Assembly: GCF_032854445.1 (NCBI RefSeq)
Contig: NC_088297.1
Location: forward strand, 248,001 to 312,000
Length of the DNA stretch: 64,000 nt
DNA from: Liolophura sinensis
Taxonomy: Eukaryota > Mollusca > Polyplacophora > Chitonida > Chitonidae
Reading direction: 5' to 3'
Shown one piece after another: positions 1 to 12,829 of the stretch. Position 1 is the first letter of the stretch; every line of letters starts with the position of its first letter. Made by a program: the position numbers and the translations under genes. The notes below the pieces were generated by a model. It worked only from the letters and a program-made list of their open reading frames with translations, made no database searches and was not told the origin of the DNA.

Positions 1-58
1 TAACAGAAGGGGTGTATACATGCAGAATGACAGAAGGGGTGTAAACATGCAGAATTAA
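1..58. repeat. Edge of a 27-bp tandem repeat
   Basis: Two copies of a unit containing ACAGAAGGGGTGTA and CATGCAGAAT lie against the left edge, so the array probably continues outside the window. Nothing coding is visible in it. Confidence 0.7.
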
Positions 59-1336
59 TGACTACTTGTTAACCACCACTCCAACAACTGTAGAACACCG
101 AAGATGTCCTGTTCAAAAACCATCAGACAGAGTTTTATATGACCAAAGGGAGATTGCCTTGTTGAACCCTTAATGTTTGGATCCCTTTGCGTCCCAATGG
201 GGACCGGTATCACTTCTACATCACCCAGCGTTTTTACATCGTAAGACATAACGCTCTCGACGAGGAAGCATTAAAGCAACCCACGTTGAAGTCAAAGCTA
301 AGCCCTTGGGGGAAATGTTTGTTTGACATTGAACAGTCATATATTTCCGTTACTGGGATGTCATAAACAACATTTGGTTATGATCAGTATACGTGTTTGT
401 CAGACCTCAAACACAGCAAATTGTCTCGGGACATTCTCAAGTCGTGTTTTGAAACAGACGTTTGAATATTTTATTAACTGAAATGTTTTTGGCATCAATG
501 GAATCTGATGGAAGGATGCGAAAAACTCTTAGATTTGAACGTGAATGTCCCAGATGTCACATCGGTATGCTACCCCGCCGTTAGGCCATGGGTTGTTCAT
601 AGGGACTCGCCTTAATCCATCAAACGGTTCCCGCCTAAATTTTACATTTTAAACAAGTCAAATCAAAATTAAAAACCATTGGTTTAGAGTTTAATTTGAT
701 TTGCTACGCCTTAATGTGGTATGGTTGGCTCATGGTTCGAAACTCTTTTGTATAACTGTCTAGAATCCCAGTCCAGCCTACAAAATATGATCTGCAGTCA
801 TCAAATTTCAGTGTTAAAGGAGAAAAAAATTTAAATATCAAATACCATTAAAAAGAGTTTGAATACCATATAAAAAATAAAAGTAGCTACGTTGAACCTG
901 TGATGCAGTTGAAACGTAACGTTTAACTTTGCGAGGACACACAATAAATGGTGAAATAAGTTAAAAACATTTGCAGCAGTATTTCAGGCAAACATAAGTT
1001 AACTTTTTGGGTACGTTTAAACTCTGTTCAAAAAACTTCCTAAATTGTTTAATGCGAATATAAACGATAATACGAAGTAAACGTATGTGGTAAACCTATG
1101 TACCTTGTCACGGCACTGTGTGTATAATGGATAACATCTTAAGAGCTTCATATAAGACCACATCAATATTGCTAATGTATCAGTGAAATACATAGTTTTA
1201 CAAGCCTATACATGTCGTCATATACGTATTACCTAAGGTGAATTTTAATATTTAGAAAAATTCGTCCGAGTTTAGTCTCTAAAACGGCGATTTCATAAAA
1301 CAAATGACCCCTGCCAAACAATAAAATCATTGTGTA
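59..1336. other. Unassigned AT-rich DNA
   Basis: I see no gene, RNA or recognisable repeat here. Open frames are short and show no family resemblance. Confidence 0.5.
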
Positions 1337-1494
1337 AGTTAACTAGCGCCTTTGGTTTCGGTGTCGAAGCCAGATAATCACCCAGCCGAGGTCGTCTTTT
1401 GTCACAGAAGTCGCAGAAGTGATCACCCAGTCGAGACCGTCAACTAGGTGATCATCTAGCTTTGACATTGACACCAAAGGCGCTAACTGTAACC
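1337..1494. mobile_element. Fold-back element / MITE-like inverted repeat
   Basis: The two ends are imperfect inverted copies over about 45 bases: AGCGCCTTTGGT near 1344 is matched by ACCAAAGGCGCT near 1473-1484, and the similarity continues inward to the GATCACC/ATCACCC motifs. The unit is about 158 bp and has no coding capacity. This fits a non-autonomous DNA transposon or a hairpin-forming element. No clear target duplication was seen, so the class is open. Confidence 0.5.
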
Positions 1495-1499
1495 TACAA

Positions 1500-1700
1500 G
1501 TCAAGGATCGTCATTTGTAACACACCTGTCCTCTTATTTGTGCTACAACGGTGAACATTTCCTTGTGATTTAGCTTCGAACGTTTTCCCAATTTCACAGT
1601 GTCACGCACTCAGGCTAGTGCTGTTAAGACTGAATGCTGACCCATAAGACTCGAACGACACATAATCATAACTATATCAGGCAGAATAAAATTAGACCAG
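1500..1700 (+). repeat. Diverged interspersed repeat (pair with 8130-8280)
   Basis: A stretch around TTTAGCTTCGAACGTTTTCC followed by TTTCACAG resembles 8185-8260 (TTTAGCTTGAAGAGGTTTCC, then TTTCACAG). The similarity is low and the family unknown. Confidence 0.35.
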
Positions 1701-2040
1701 TTAGAATGCCTCTAACATAAATACCACATGACTCGATAGGCAAAGTGACCGAGACAATAATATCAGGGTTGCCCTGGCGTTATTTTTCTGACGATATTCC
1801 AGGCTTGCGCCTAATACAAAACGAGACAGAATCCCTATGTTGTGTACATCTGTTCTATCATGTGACAGTGGTAACAGTAAACAGTCTACAGGATTCACAT
1901 GGTAGGCTGCGCAGTGTTATGTTCATTACAGACGAATTGTCTTCCACCAACATTGGCGTGCAAATTATGTCTGGCACCGTTTTTCAACATCTTATGAAAT
2001 ATAAGCGTCATGTCCAACATTCATATACAATTCGTAGTCC

Positions 2041-2730
2041 GTAAAGGGCGTTCCAAGTCGATAATCGCAAGATCCATTTCCACAACAACGTTTAACACTA
2101 ACTCCCGAAGACAAAGCTATGTAAGAAATTATACAAATAAGAAATAAAGCCAGTAACACACAAGAGAGAAACGGTCATCAGTTATCAATGATGCCGGGCA
2201 GACAGTGGATATTCCAGGCATGAATTCCATATCAAAGTTCAAATTTGTAGTCCGTGAATGAGTTCCAGGTCAAAATAACAATTAAACAAGTATCTCAGTC
2301 GCGCATTGATTGCTACTGTTCATAAAGGCATCGTGCAGATGTAATGAGCATGGCTGCCTTTACCGTCCCTAGACCCAGGTTAAGCGGCATTAGATACAGT
2401 TCAAAAATGACGAGCGTTAAAGATCTTAACCGATCCGATTGTGATTCAAAAGTAACGGACGATTACGTCTTTCCCGTTAACATGTAAAGATCTCATACTA
2501 CAAGAGGCGCCATTTATGATGTTACACGTGACATGCTGGTCTATATAAAAGCTGTCTACAAGATAGACGGTTACACTGGGCAAACAGCGCCATCTATGTT
2601 GTTAATACCGTGTACGTGATAGATATGTACATAGGGATAACAGCGCCGTCTGTGTGGTTAATCACAATGCAGATCGCCAGAGATTTCTGAACGCTCTGTG
2701 CATACCTGCCAACGAGAGTGTTCGATGGTT
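2041..2730 (+). repeat. Old interspersed repeat, copy 1 (pair with 6115-6530)
   Basis: Several blocks recur in the same order at 6115-6530: CGTTCCAAGTCGATAATCGC against CGTTCCAGGTCAATAATCGC, then GTTTAACACTAA, GTATCTCAGT, TTAGATACAGT and CGCCAGAGATT. The copies are strongly diverged and no reading frame is kept. This copy also holds a TATATAAAAG string near 2543 with no gene visible downstream. Confidence 0.55.
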
Positions 2731-2989
2731 TACTCCAACTGCAAAATCAATCCATTAAAGTTTGCATTTTGTAAATCGTTGGTTATGGCAATTATTTAAA
2801 CGGGAGGCTGTCATACACCAGTTATTATTATGACGGATTAACCATACGTGTTGGCTTGAATATAACCTCAAAATACATACTCTTAATATTTCTAAAAAAA
2901 AAACCCTGACTTGAGGTATGTAAATTTGCGCGTCCCCGTCCATCTGGTAATCAGTCACACATACTGCCTTGTGCTCACGTAGCTGTAGC
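2731..2989. other. Unassigned DNA
   Basis: Nothing recognisable was found between the two repeat families. Confidence 0.4.
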
Positions 2990-3260
2990 TGGTAACATCA
3001 TAATCTAGTTAAGCAGGGTTCTAGCTCTTACTGCGGTGATAAATGTTATCAGATTGATAGCTAGCATTTGACATTATGAGGCGACGACGGCTTGTGTTAC
3101 CAAAAAGTTTATGGCTGACCAAAAGTGCCGTCGACTAAACACATGAAACAAGATTGATGGCAATGTGCCTCAGATCAGGTGTCCTTATGGCTAGAGTTTC
3201 ATACTGATAATGACGACTATAGCACGTCTGTGTCAGCCAGAAAGTGGCTTCATCGTGCGA
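2990..3260 (+). repeat. Interspersed repeat F, most diverged copy
   Basis: Blocks such as TATCAGATTGATAG, TTGACATTATGA, GACTAAACACATGAAACAAG and CAGATCAGGTGT recur at 10360-10600 (same strand) and inverted at 39000-39260. The 3179-3538 open frame overlaps this repeat and is judged non-coding. Confidence 0.65.
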
Positions 3261-3539
3261 ACAAAAACGTCAGCCTGATTCACATGCATCTATTACTTGT
3301 CGCTTTTCCATACGACACACGAGATTTATGGTTAGTTGCCTTTGATAACTCTTTGCAAAACACACAAGATGACAACATTCAAACCCACAACAATCACCAC
3401 ATATACCTGTTTTTGTGCAATGTTCAGTTATATTTTACATGTGCACGAAGAATTAATTTTCCAAGGAGACATCTAAAATTACGGTTCCAGGAAAGCGCAA
3501 TTTGGCTACATTTTCCCCCCAGAATAAATGAAAACTGAG

Positions 3540-5026
3540 AGTATAAATAAAGCCCGATAACAGCTTGACTATGGTCTTAACATAACTCTTCTGATTGGCG
3601 AGTTTCCTTTACGCTTCAGGCTATAAAATACCACATGTGGCTTATCTCCAAGCTGTGATGTATCAATGCCAGGGTTGTCAGTTTCATTACTGCTGAGGGA
3701 CCAGTCCTATGACGTCATCGTAATGCTGTGTCAAACGCATTTATGAAGGCTAGGTATCGTTACATGTTGTGACGGACGTTACGCCACAGGCTGTCTGCGG
3801 ATGTTTAGTAAAACGGACCTATGGCGGTTAAAGTGCTGACACGAGCCACCACAGCGCAATGCTTAATTGTATCACGTCTTTGGGTCAAAATGCAAGATTA
3901 AAATGGATGAATTATCGCCCACTCCCCAATTTCCATTCGCGATCCTAATGCTTTAAAAACAACACGGTCAGTAATTCAATTTGAATTGCACGTCCCATAT
4001 TTTTAGTAGTCAGATTTAAAAATGAAAAAGACTAGAATGGACGCTCCTATTTTGTCTCCTATCATAGACTTTTTACATTCTTCAGCACACACATTAAACA
4101 TTTTTTGCCATGTTTTATGGCGTAGGATTAAAAACAAATATTTATATACTGTTAACATATGGGTTTCTTCTCCAAACGTATATGACAAAGTTTCCCAATA
4201 TAGCCTTTACAACGGCTCGAGTTGAGCGCAACCTCAATCACTTTTCTAAAGGCAGGGTCAGAGGTCACAGATGCCATCTAGATGTAACCTAAAAATCGCC
4301 AGCCAATGGCAGATTGTACATTATACAGCAATATTCCATAAGCGGTATTAGCCCTCTAGAACCCGGACATATTTCGGGAAGCAGGAAAAATACGTTCCAA
4401 CTTGTTTGGGCTTTGGTTTAGGATCATTATATGGTATCAGTTCCATTTTTTCAGATAATGACCTTTTGACCTTGTTTCTTATTTTGGGTCATATATGACC
4501 CATTGGGATTTCGGAGAAATAACCCGGCAACGGTAGCTTTACGGATAGGTCATCCGTTTTGGGGCCAGAATATCCTGGATCCTTTGTCCATTGAGTCACC
4601 GGTCAACTAAAGAATTTTGGAGCTGCTATTGCCTCAATTGAGGAAGTAACAGATGCCCACCATACCAAAAATCGACTTCATCGTAATATAACTGAAATGC
4701 TGTTAACGCTAACGCTTAACTTCAAGCATTGACTGGAAAAAAGACAATACAAGTAATTTTCAAACTCTTTATTCATGACAGTAACATTTTCCGCTCTCTC
4801 TATTCTTAAAAGCCAGCTATCAGTGAGTTGTCAAATATGCAACCAGGCAAGTTTTGTGCACAGTAAGACCCAATCTCCTTCACCTCCCCAGTCTTCCGCA
4901 ATGAGGAATAAAAATAACAAAGAATTCTGGAGATATGTAATACAGGAATTTTCTCCAAACTGTTATTGGCTTTTAACTTACAAATTTAACGCGTTTAAAT
5001 TCTCATGTTTATAGAAGACAGAGGAT
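3540..5026. other. Unassigned DNA
   Basis: No gene or firm repeat was recognised. A CATAAGCGGTAT string near 4337 recurs at 5273-5284 and, as CATAAGCGGCAT, near 5508; see the inverted SINE pair. Confidence 0.4.
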
Positions 5027-5029
5027 ATG

Positions 5030-5272
5030 CACATCTCGGGGATAGTGCAACGACTGGTTGACCCGTATCAGTATAATGGCTCGGGCGGGGCGGCTTACTT
5101 GCCTTCGGTAAGTCGTCTCAGTGATGCAGCACTAAATAAAAGACCGGTGGAAATCCGTCCTGCAACAAGGAGGCACATTACACGTGCATGCACCCTAATG
5201 ATTCCTTCGTCGTCATATGACTGAAAAATTGTTGAGTACGACGTTAAACCCCAAGCACTCACTCACTCACTC
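5030..5272 (+). mobile_element. SINE family 2, 5'-truncated, plus orientation
   Basis: This is the body and tail of a SINE that is full length at 36375-36742 and 52381-52739. Landmarks are GATAGTGCAACGACTGGTTG, CCGTATCAGTATAATGGCTC, GGAGGCACATTACA, and the tail ACGTTAAACCCCAAGCACTC followed by ACTC repeats. The tRNA-like head is missing. The 65-residue open frame here is read through the SINE and is not a gene. Confidence 0.85.
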
Positions 5273-5286
5273 CATAAGCGGTATGA

Positions 5287-5505
5287 TCGAGTGAGTGAGT
5301 GGGTGCTTGGGGTTTAACGTCGTACTGTGTGTAATGTGCCTCCTCGTTGCAGGACGGATTTCCACCGCCTTTTTATCTAGTGCTGCTTCACTGAGACGAC
5401 TTACCGAAGGTAAGTAATTCGCCCCGTCCGAGCCATTATACTGATACGGGTGAACCAGTCGTTGCACTATCCCCTTCATGCTGAACGCCAAGCGAGGAAG
5501 TTACA
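5287..5505 (-). mobile_element. SINE family 2, minus orientation, tail to tail with its neighbour
   Basis: This is the inverted counterpart of 5030-5272, with the tails separated by about 14 bases. It lacks a block after the TTTAACGTCGTACT part of the tail, so the two arms are similar but not identical. The tRNA-like head is absent again. Confidence 0.85.
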
Positions 5506-6114
5506 CATAAGCGGCATGACAAATCCGAAGTAAAGTCTCTCCCTCTCGTGGAGGAATGGATGTTGTCATGCTTACTGACATGCGTAACGCTTCAGTACCT
5601 CGCGTAGTTTGTTCTACATCGTCCCTAGCTGCTGTAAGATAGTTGGGGGCATGGACAAAGCTAGAGATAGACACATAGACTTTGTTTTACAAAAACAAGC
5701 GTGTCTCACAATCAGTATTATGTGCAGATAATCATCTCTAGAAGGTAATTATTTCAACCTTTGCTTGAAGATGTTTCCAGCCACCGTTTTGGTAATTTGA
5801 ACAATAAAGGGATTCAGATTATAATTTTTAGTCTTTGGGCTCTTGGAAAAATTAAAAAAGTGGTCATTACCAATCTTTTGCAGATTAGTTGAGATTTGCC
5901 CATATTCTGAGGAAATGCTTAAGTTCGGCGGGTGAGAGCTCTCTGTCGTCATCGAAGTGTAACCATCCCTAAAGATCAATGACTGCTCAGATAATGGGAT
6001 AGAAACAAGGTAAGCATCCTGGCCTAGTCATTGCGGTAAGGGTCATCATTCGAGCTTTCACTAACTTTACTAGTCTATACCTCGAAACAGACATTCGTAT
6101 AGCAGCTGTCAACC
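5506..6114. other. Unassigned DNA
   Basis: No gene recognised; the 76-residue minus-strand frame at 5749-5979 has no family features. Confidence 0.4.
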
Positions 6115-6530
6115 AATTAAGACGTTCCAGGTCAATAATCGCAAGGCGAATTCTCAAAAACGACGTTTAACACAAACCACCGAGGAACTAAGAAAGTATA
6201 TTAAGTACGAACATAGGACGAAACCATACAAGGAGTAGCCATCACCAGTTTTTAGCGATGTAGGAACGACGCAAGGTATGTTCTAGGTGACAGAGTGAAA
6301 TCAGTATTCAAACCGTGTACCATGCCAGATTATCAGATGTCGATAACAAAATATGTATCTCAGTTCCGCTTTTGTTGCAACTATTCATATATCCAACATG
6401 ACGATCCAATTCAGCACCATGAACACAGCCCCTAGCCCCTAGTTAAGTGGAATTAGACACAGTCAAGAAGCAGAGCGCCAGAGATTCTGCACGCCCTTTT
6501 CATATTTTTTGCAAGAGAATTATACTTATT
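6115..6530 (+). repeat. Old interspersed repeat, copy 2 (pair with 2041-2730)
   Basis: It shares ordered blocks with 2041-2730 (see there), including GTTTAACACAAA, GTATCTCAGT and GCGCCAGAGATTCTG. It lies next to the reverse transcriptase relic, but nothing shows that they form one element. Confidence 0.5.
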
Positions 6531-6641
6531 GTAAAACTTAGGAAACTTCGAGTGAAGACGTGTGATGGAATGATAGTTTTTGCAGTAATGACTTGTGACG
6601 CTAATTGAAATCGTCACACAGCACGGAGGCTGTGACAAAAG

Positions 6642-6947
6642 TTACAAGGCGAGATATATACACACCATGTGCAGAACGCTTGGGTATATTGCTGTCCAAG
6701 ATAACTGAGAATCGAAACTATCCCTCTTGTCGTAAAGTCTGCGAGAGAGGAAACCGTTTTGATCTTGTAGATAACAGGTACCTCTTGGTGAGTCTGTGGT
6801 TTCTTTTAAATCCAGCGAAAGTGGATAAATATCTTTCACAGCCTTTGCTATGTACGAATTGTTTAACGCCAGCAGATCATCAATATACCGCTTAGTGCAT
6901 GAGAAAGATCGGGCCTGGTGAGGATTACTCCTTACTAGTTTGCGCAT
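6642..6947 (-). pseudogene. Reverse transcriptase fragment (retroelement relic)
   Basis: The minus-strand translation contains the polymerase catalytic box as RYIDDLLALNN, followed by IYPLSLDLKETT and then LYDKRDSFD. These match, from general knowledge, the Y-x-DD palm motif and the following segment of a retroelement reverse transcriptase group common in invertebrate genomes. After YDKRD the expected continuation, ending in a VYIS motif, is found in another frame, so there is at least one frameshift. The rest of the palm and all other domains are absent. It is a dead fragment of about 300 bp; the retroelement class (Penelope-like or non-LTR) cannot be fixed from so little. Confidence 0.65.
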
Positions 6948-6959
6948 ATAATATTATTC

Positions 6960-9029
6960 ATACGAGAATAGGTCGACTAAAAGACCTCCCCCTATAGACG
7001 TTAGATTTTAATTCAATTTCCGTTTTTTGTATTGTATTGCTGAAAGGTTTAAGCTTCAAGCACTATGGAAGTTATTAATTTCTCTCTGAAGAAGTGAAAA
7101 ACATACCTTTCTAAAATATTAGTGTGATGTTAAAAATCTTTCCCACTGAGTTAAAGAATTTTATCCGCGCCTTTTTGACATTTTTTCTTTTTTCTTTCTA
7201 TTATCCAGCACAGATTACCAGTATCTCGTCCCGACGTGAGGCTATTATTTGAAAGCAAATTGTCATTAATACCCGTTATAAAATACTATTGATATAATTC
7301 AACTTATGTCGAGGAAAGATTGGGATGAACAGTGAAGCTATGTGTCTGTGTGTCTAGAACTGAGCATGTTGATGTCAAAATAGGACTGTCGATAAATCAA
7401 TTACGATTCCTGAAAGAAACCACCAGGGCGTGAAACCCAGTCTTTGGGTTTTAGGCCCTAGGCAATTGATAATCTGCATATAGACATTAATGGGCTTTTG
7501 TAAATCTACATGAAAGTCACCATATTATATACTGAAAACATTAAAGCCCATTCATCTAACAAACTCCGTCTCTTTGAACTCTTTATGCCTCTTCACAAGG
7601 TCCATGAATTTGTTCGTGCTCTATGCTATGCAGTGGGAGCTAACATCAATCTTAAGGACGAAACACCTCAGGCATCTCTGTCGTCTCACCTTTTGTCCAG
7701 AAGCACGATTGATAGGCCTGTTAACCAGATTATAAAGCTCTGCAGGTGCAATGATAGTGCTAAGTTATGATAGCAGCTGTGTTGACACAGCAAGTCTCAT
7801 CTCTTCTTCAATGCTCCTCTCCTGTCAGGATATTTCCATACCTTTGCCGTGTTTCCACCAAACTTGTCCAAAACACAGCACTTCGAAATGAATCGCATTC
7901 TACCTTATTGTAATGGACAACGATAAATTTCCTAGCGTTATATGTTAGCCGTTGGTACGGTGTCGCTAGAAATAGGGTATGGCTGTTAAACGCCAATCTC
8001 AGATTTGAGAACGCTTCCGGACAAAACTATGCAAGATTTATTGACAAATATCAAATCATGTCCTTTTTGAAATATTATTATAAATATTAGTATTTTGAAA
8101 TCAATGATTGGTCATCAAATGCAGTAAACCAGTTTGGTGACCGAGTCACATGATCTCAGCTATACGTGTGGACATTTCGTTACTCTTTAGCTTGAAGAGG
8201 TTTCCCTAGTTTCACAGACTCTTGTACCCATGCGCCCCACCTTCAGCTTAGCGAGAGTATGAATCTATTAGAGAACAGCTAATGTTTCCCCGCGCATCTA
8301 CCACTCGTGGAAGAATAACGCTGTGGGATTTAATACGGATAACAATGATCTGATGCTATTTATTCAAAACGAAATAAAGAATAATAGTCTAATTTCTTTC
8401 ATAGTTCTCAATGAGAGATTTTCCAATATTAGTGATAAATAGCCAACGTAAAAAAACAAATGTATTTCCAAATGTGTTTGTCTTATTGAACACCGTTGCG
8501 AATGTGGAGGGCTTTGCTGTTCAAGGGTAATGGCTGTTTTCTGGGGTTTTTTTATCGTACAGTTTTACCAAAAATTGTCATCCTTTGATGCTGACGTGAT
8601 GGTGATTGACGAGATGTATGTCTATATTTCCCTCAGGTGTCCATCGATGCGGGAATACTGAATTTTCCCGTACACGTTAATCATAATAGTAAACCTAACA
8701 CTCTGCATATTATATTAATGCAAACACTTCGCCTATTGCTCTGCATATTATTCTGAAACGGTTGTAACCAAATCGCTTGTTACTATGTTGTTACTATGAA
8801 GGCAAAGTAAATCATTAACTCAGTTTGTATGATCCTGACTAATGTGTACGTCGCCACATAATTTGTATTCCTTCTATTTTTAGTTACTTTATTCTTAGGT
8901 GGCTGAAATTAAATGTTAAATGTGAAGTTATCGTCAACTGATAAATATTAAGAACATGGCCGAAAATGCCATGAAACATAACCCGCTTATCATCACTTGC
9001 TGAGTTTAAATATCTTGCGTAGGACCGTT
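6960..9029. other. Unassigned DNA
   Basis: There is no supported gene. The 86-residue frame at 7510-7770 has no recognisable features. About 8130-8280 weakly matches 1500-1700. Confidence 0.4.
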
Positions 9030-10600
9030 AAGTGAAGTTGGGCTAATGCTCTACTCTCGCTCAGGAAGGCAACACGCTGTCAAATGAGTTCAACCTACAA
9101 ATAAATTATTAGTGTTTTAAATTTACAGAGTCCTAATTTTGTGCATGATGGCAGAATAGATTGACTAAATACAACTTTTAAATCTATGACATAAGCTATG
9201 AGCTAGTTTTGTAATGCACCCACCGCTGATATACATCTGGAGTGTTCCTAGCGATGCAACCAGTACAGATGGCGCCTTGACAGCCCTACCACATGCTGGA
9301 AGCATTTCATATAGAGGCAAGAAAAATATTTCTCCGATTGACAACTGCGCTTAAAATGTGCTGCATTAAATTCCATCTTTGCAAAGTCTTTTCAAAACAC
9401 CCTGCATATTAACACCATGGATCATTTATTGACCAAACCAAGCACACACGTGTACGTGTCCAAAATAATTAATGTAGCCATTTAGTCAAACAATGTATCC
9501 GACAGTTGTGGTCTCATGTAATCATAAGTCAATTTATTTCTGTACTGAAGGATTTGCCCAGTGGTAATCTCTCACTGTACTAACCTGATCAATCACTCTG
9601 AGCCCCACCAATGATAAGTGTGTTCCCAGCGGGTATAACAGGTACAGGTGGGCAAACCATGGAATTCTGTGATTCATCTCAACACAACAGTGGTCGGTCT
9701 GTCCCCGCACGCACGGCCACTGGGCACCTTCTGAAGGTTCTGCTAGCACACAACGGTCATCAACAGTCGTTTAAAAAGAAAATGATGCATCCATCAAAAT
9801 GGTCTCTATGTGCCTTGCTATATAATTACCTTTCACAAAATGTCAGCCTTGTCTGTGTATGGGTCACTGTTTAAAATGGCTAGTAAAGTTTCATTTTAAC
9901 AGCACAAATAGTATTGATAGGAGTCTGATACAATGCAATTTTATCTATTGGTAAACAGAGGAAATCTGATTTAGCTTACGAATATGAATTTTTTGCCAAA
10001 AATCTCTGACATAGCCACGTTAAAGGTAAACATGCGGGGAAATCTGGTACAATTCCTCTATTCTCACGCTTCGTGGAACTGTGGGAATCATTTGCGCAGT
10101 CTTATACGTTCGTTAGGATGTTTCTCTTTTCTTTTGTGCAACATGCAACAGTTCATATGTAGGTGGCGGATTGTCGAGGGCTTACCCCGTCAGGAAATCT
10201 CTTAACTATGATCTGCAACAACAAGTGAATGAATTTCACAACTCGTCCCTTGAAACTCGCTAGTCATGACAATCAATGGACAGGTTCAGCAGATACAGAG
10301 TTGACAGCATTCTCTAATTTTTCCTCATCTACGCTTTTTTTTTATTGTGGTGGTAAATTTTATCAGATTGATAGTTGGCGTATGACATTATGATCCGGCG
10401 ACGTCTTCGGTTATCAGAAAGTTTACGGTTGACCAGAAATGTCATCGACTAAACACACGAAACAAGATTAATGGCAATGCGCTTCAGATCAGGTGTTGCG
10501 ATGGTTAGAGTTCCATATTGATAATAACGGTTAGAACGCCGATGTCAGCAGAAAGTGGGTTTCGGTGTTCGTAACAAACTCTAGGCTGATTCTTACACTC
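9030..10600 (+). repeat. 1.5 kb interspersed repeat, inverted relative to 39.0-40.5 kb
   Basis: Reading this copy forward matches the reverse complement of 38995-40495 in order: GGGCTAATGCTCTACTCTC near 9040, TGTTCCTAGCGATGCAACCA near 9242, AGAGTGATTGAT-type blocks near 9590, and AAGATTAATGGCAATGCGCT near 10465. The 3' part is also found at 2990-3260. No intact reading frame is shared, so this is probably a decayed mobile element or an inverted duplication. Confidence 0.75.
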
Positions 10601-10739
10601 AGGCCCCTTTTCCCCGTCTGACACACTGGGAATCAGTACCCTATTAGCACTTCCGTTTCTCGGGAGAAAATTACGACGGTAATTCTGTGCAATTTTGCAT
10701 CCCAATGATGGGAATTGTCTCACAGCTTTGGGCAGGTAT

Positions 10740-11519
10740 GAGTTTTAGTGATGAAATTTTGAAATTCTGGGCGAAAGGACACAAAGAGACATATGGTGAT
10801 GAGGCTACGAGTGACGTCGCAATGGCGTTGCTACGCACCCCTTCCAGCTGCTGGTCCAGGCTTTGACGGTCAATCTAAGACTTTTATGGCTGCTTTCTCA
10901 CCGGCTGGGCCAGGTATGCACCAAAGCTTATTGGCTGTAGAATGTTTGAGACTGAGACATAGCACTAAATGTTAACATTGTTGCTCATGGAAATTAAAAA
11001 GGGGTGTGAGGTCATTTGACATTTCGGGCTTAGTAGCATATACATGACTTATGACATGGTATGAAACGCACCAACGTAACGTGCGGAACTACAAGAATAA
11101 AAATGCTTTCTTCTGTTTTCAGTTATTTTTACTAATTCACGAAAAGTTAATATACCAGGAATAAGAATATCATCTCGACTTTAGTACTTACATAATACTT
11201 CGAATTCCAAGTGTCATGGATTGACATGATAGAAATACGAAACTAGGGCTGGGACTTGTTGAACCATTGGCTTTCGCATACTCGGGCAGCCGGCCGCGAG
11301 GAGCTTGGTGTTCGTGAGGTGTGGGTTGTGGACTATTGTGTTCGGAACGGCCTTTTGTGTTCGTGTCGTGAAGTAAATGGGCCTACGACTTACAAACTGA
11401 AGCTGTAGTTTTATCAGTTCACCATACAGACCAATGGGACACACCCGTCTGATCTCCAAGACTGACACATTGTCCGGAATGTCGACTTATGGTTTTGCTC
11501 TACATATCTTTGCATTGTT
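10740..11519. other. Unassigned DNA
   Basis: No gene recognised; small frames at 10793-10975 and 11214-11468 lack any family signature. Confidence 0.4.
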
Positions 11520-11990
11520 TTATGAAATGTAAAAGCAAAACACAACATTTTGAGAAATTCTAAACCAGTGACAAAATAATACGTATCTAGGATTGTTGAT
11601 TTCTGGATTTATTCCACATTCTGTTTATAGTCTATTGTTTTGTCTTCCTGCAATTCCACAAATCAGACGACTTCCCCGAAGTCTGGCCCCTTCCAATTAC
11701 TTTCAAGTGAAGGTATAACTAAACGTGATAAATGTACAGTATTTTGATTTTTTTCGAGACCATGGATAATTAATAGATATCTACGGTTGTTGACTTATTG
11801 TTTTTACTCCACATGCTGTTTATAGTCTTTTCTTTTTTTAATTGCTGTATTTAACAATGCTTCTGATGTGAACGAAACTTCCCCGAGGCCTGGTTCGCCT
11901 GCATTGTTTCCGGCTTGAAATTTTTTTTTTTTAATGTGATAACAACACAAAATTGAGAGTAATTCCAGACCAGTGATGATTAACACATGC
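11520..11990. repeat. Diverged direct repeat, two units
   Basis: 11580-11700 and 11765-11905 share TGTTGATT/TGTTGACTTAT, CTGTTTATAGTC and ACTTCCCCGA in order. A second shared block is CTAAACCAGTGA near 11560 against CCAGACCAGTGA near 11970. It looks like an old local duplication. Confidence 0.45.
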
Positions 11991-11999
11991 CTATCGCTG

Positions 12000-12829
12000 C
12001 ATTTAACTTTATGCGATTCTGTTAAGGTAAACTGACCGCTGCGATTTTATTTCCCAGAGCTATTTTCTTACATTTTACAACAGTGAAGGAAAATCTGTGA
12101 TTAGAACACTGTGATTAAAGATCAACTTCCTGTATCACATGAAGGAGAAATCCAACAAAGTCCCAATAACTTTTTCGAGTCGTCATCCTGGCAAAACTTG
12201 ACAGAAGGATGACGTTCCATTTGTTATGATGTTCCATTTCTACACGTCACATATCACAAGTAAGGGTTCAGCAGCGGAAATACAAACAGTTAAATGTCAA
12301 ACACCAGAAATACAAACAGTTAAATATACGTCAAGCTTCCGACAAAACAATCTCTTTTTGGTACAACCTCATTTTATCGTTTTCAAACCGGTTTCTGCAA
12401 ACTCCATTGAGCATTCATCAACCTAGGCACAGTTATTCACTAATTCCATGAGTCATTTTCTAATGGACATGTAGATTTAATTTCACCCGTTTTGACTTGA
12501 CGCGGAATTAAATTGTATTAAATGATAGTTTTGATTCCATTTAGACTAATTCTTGAACACAAACAAAATATTCTGTACACTTTTCTACTTAGCAGGATCA
12601 GCAATCATACATATATTTAGCATAATTGGTCTGCCCAAACTGTATAACGTTCCAGTTTTGTGCGTTGGAAACGTACACGTACCACAGGTGGGCGTCAGAG
12701 TGATTGATCAAGTTGGTACTAAAGTCAATCCTCTGGGGCTAAAGGGTACTATTGCGTTCTAACACGTATCAGTCAATTAATATGCGCTACTGTACCCAGT
12801 GTGGATGATCGCCACACTCAAGAATCAGT
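12000..12829. other. Mostly unassigned; short repeat fragments
   Basis: A 23-base motif ending CAAACAGTTAAAT occurs twice at 12270-12325. Around 12690-12740 an AGTGATTGATCAAGTTGGTA block resembles the 1.5 kb repeat near 39560. No gene. Confidence 0.4.

Noticed and set aside
2543-2552. TATATAAAAG resembling a TATA box
   Set aside because: No start codon with a plausible product or donor site follows; it sits in an old repeat.
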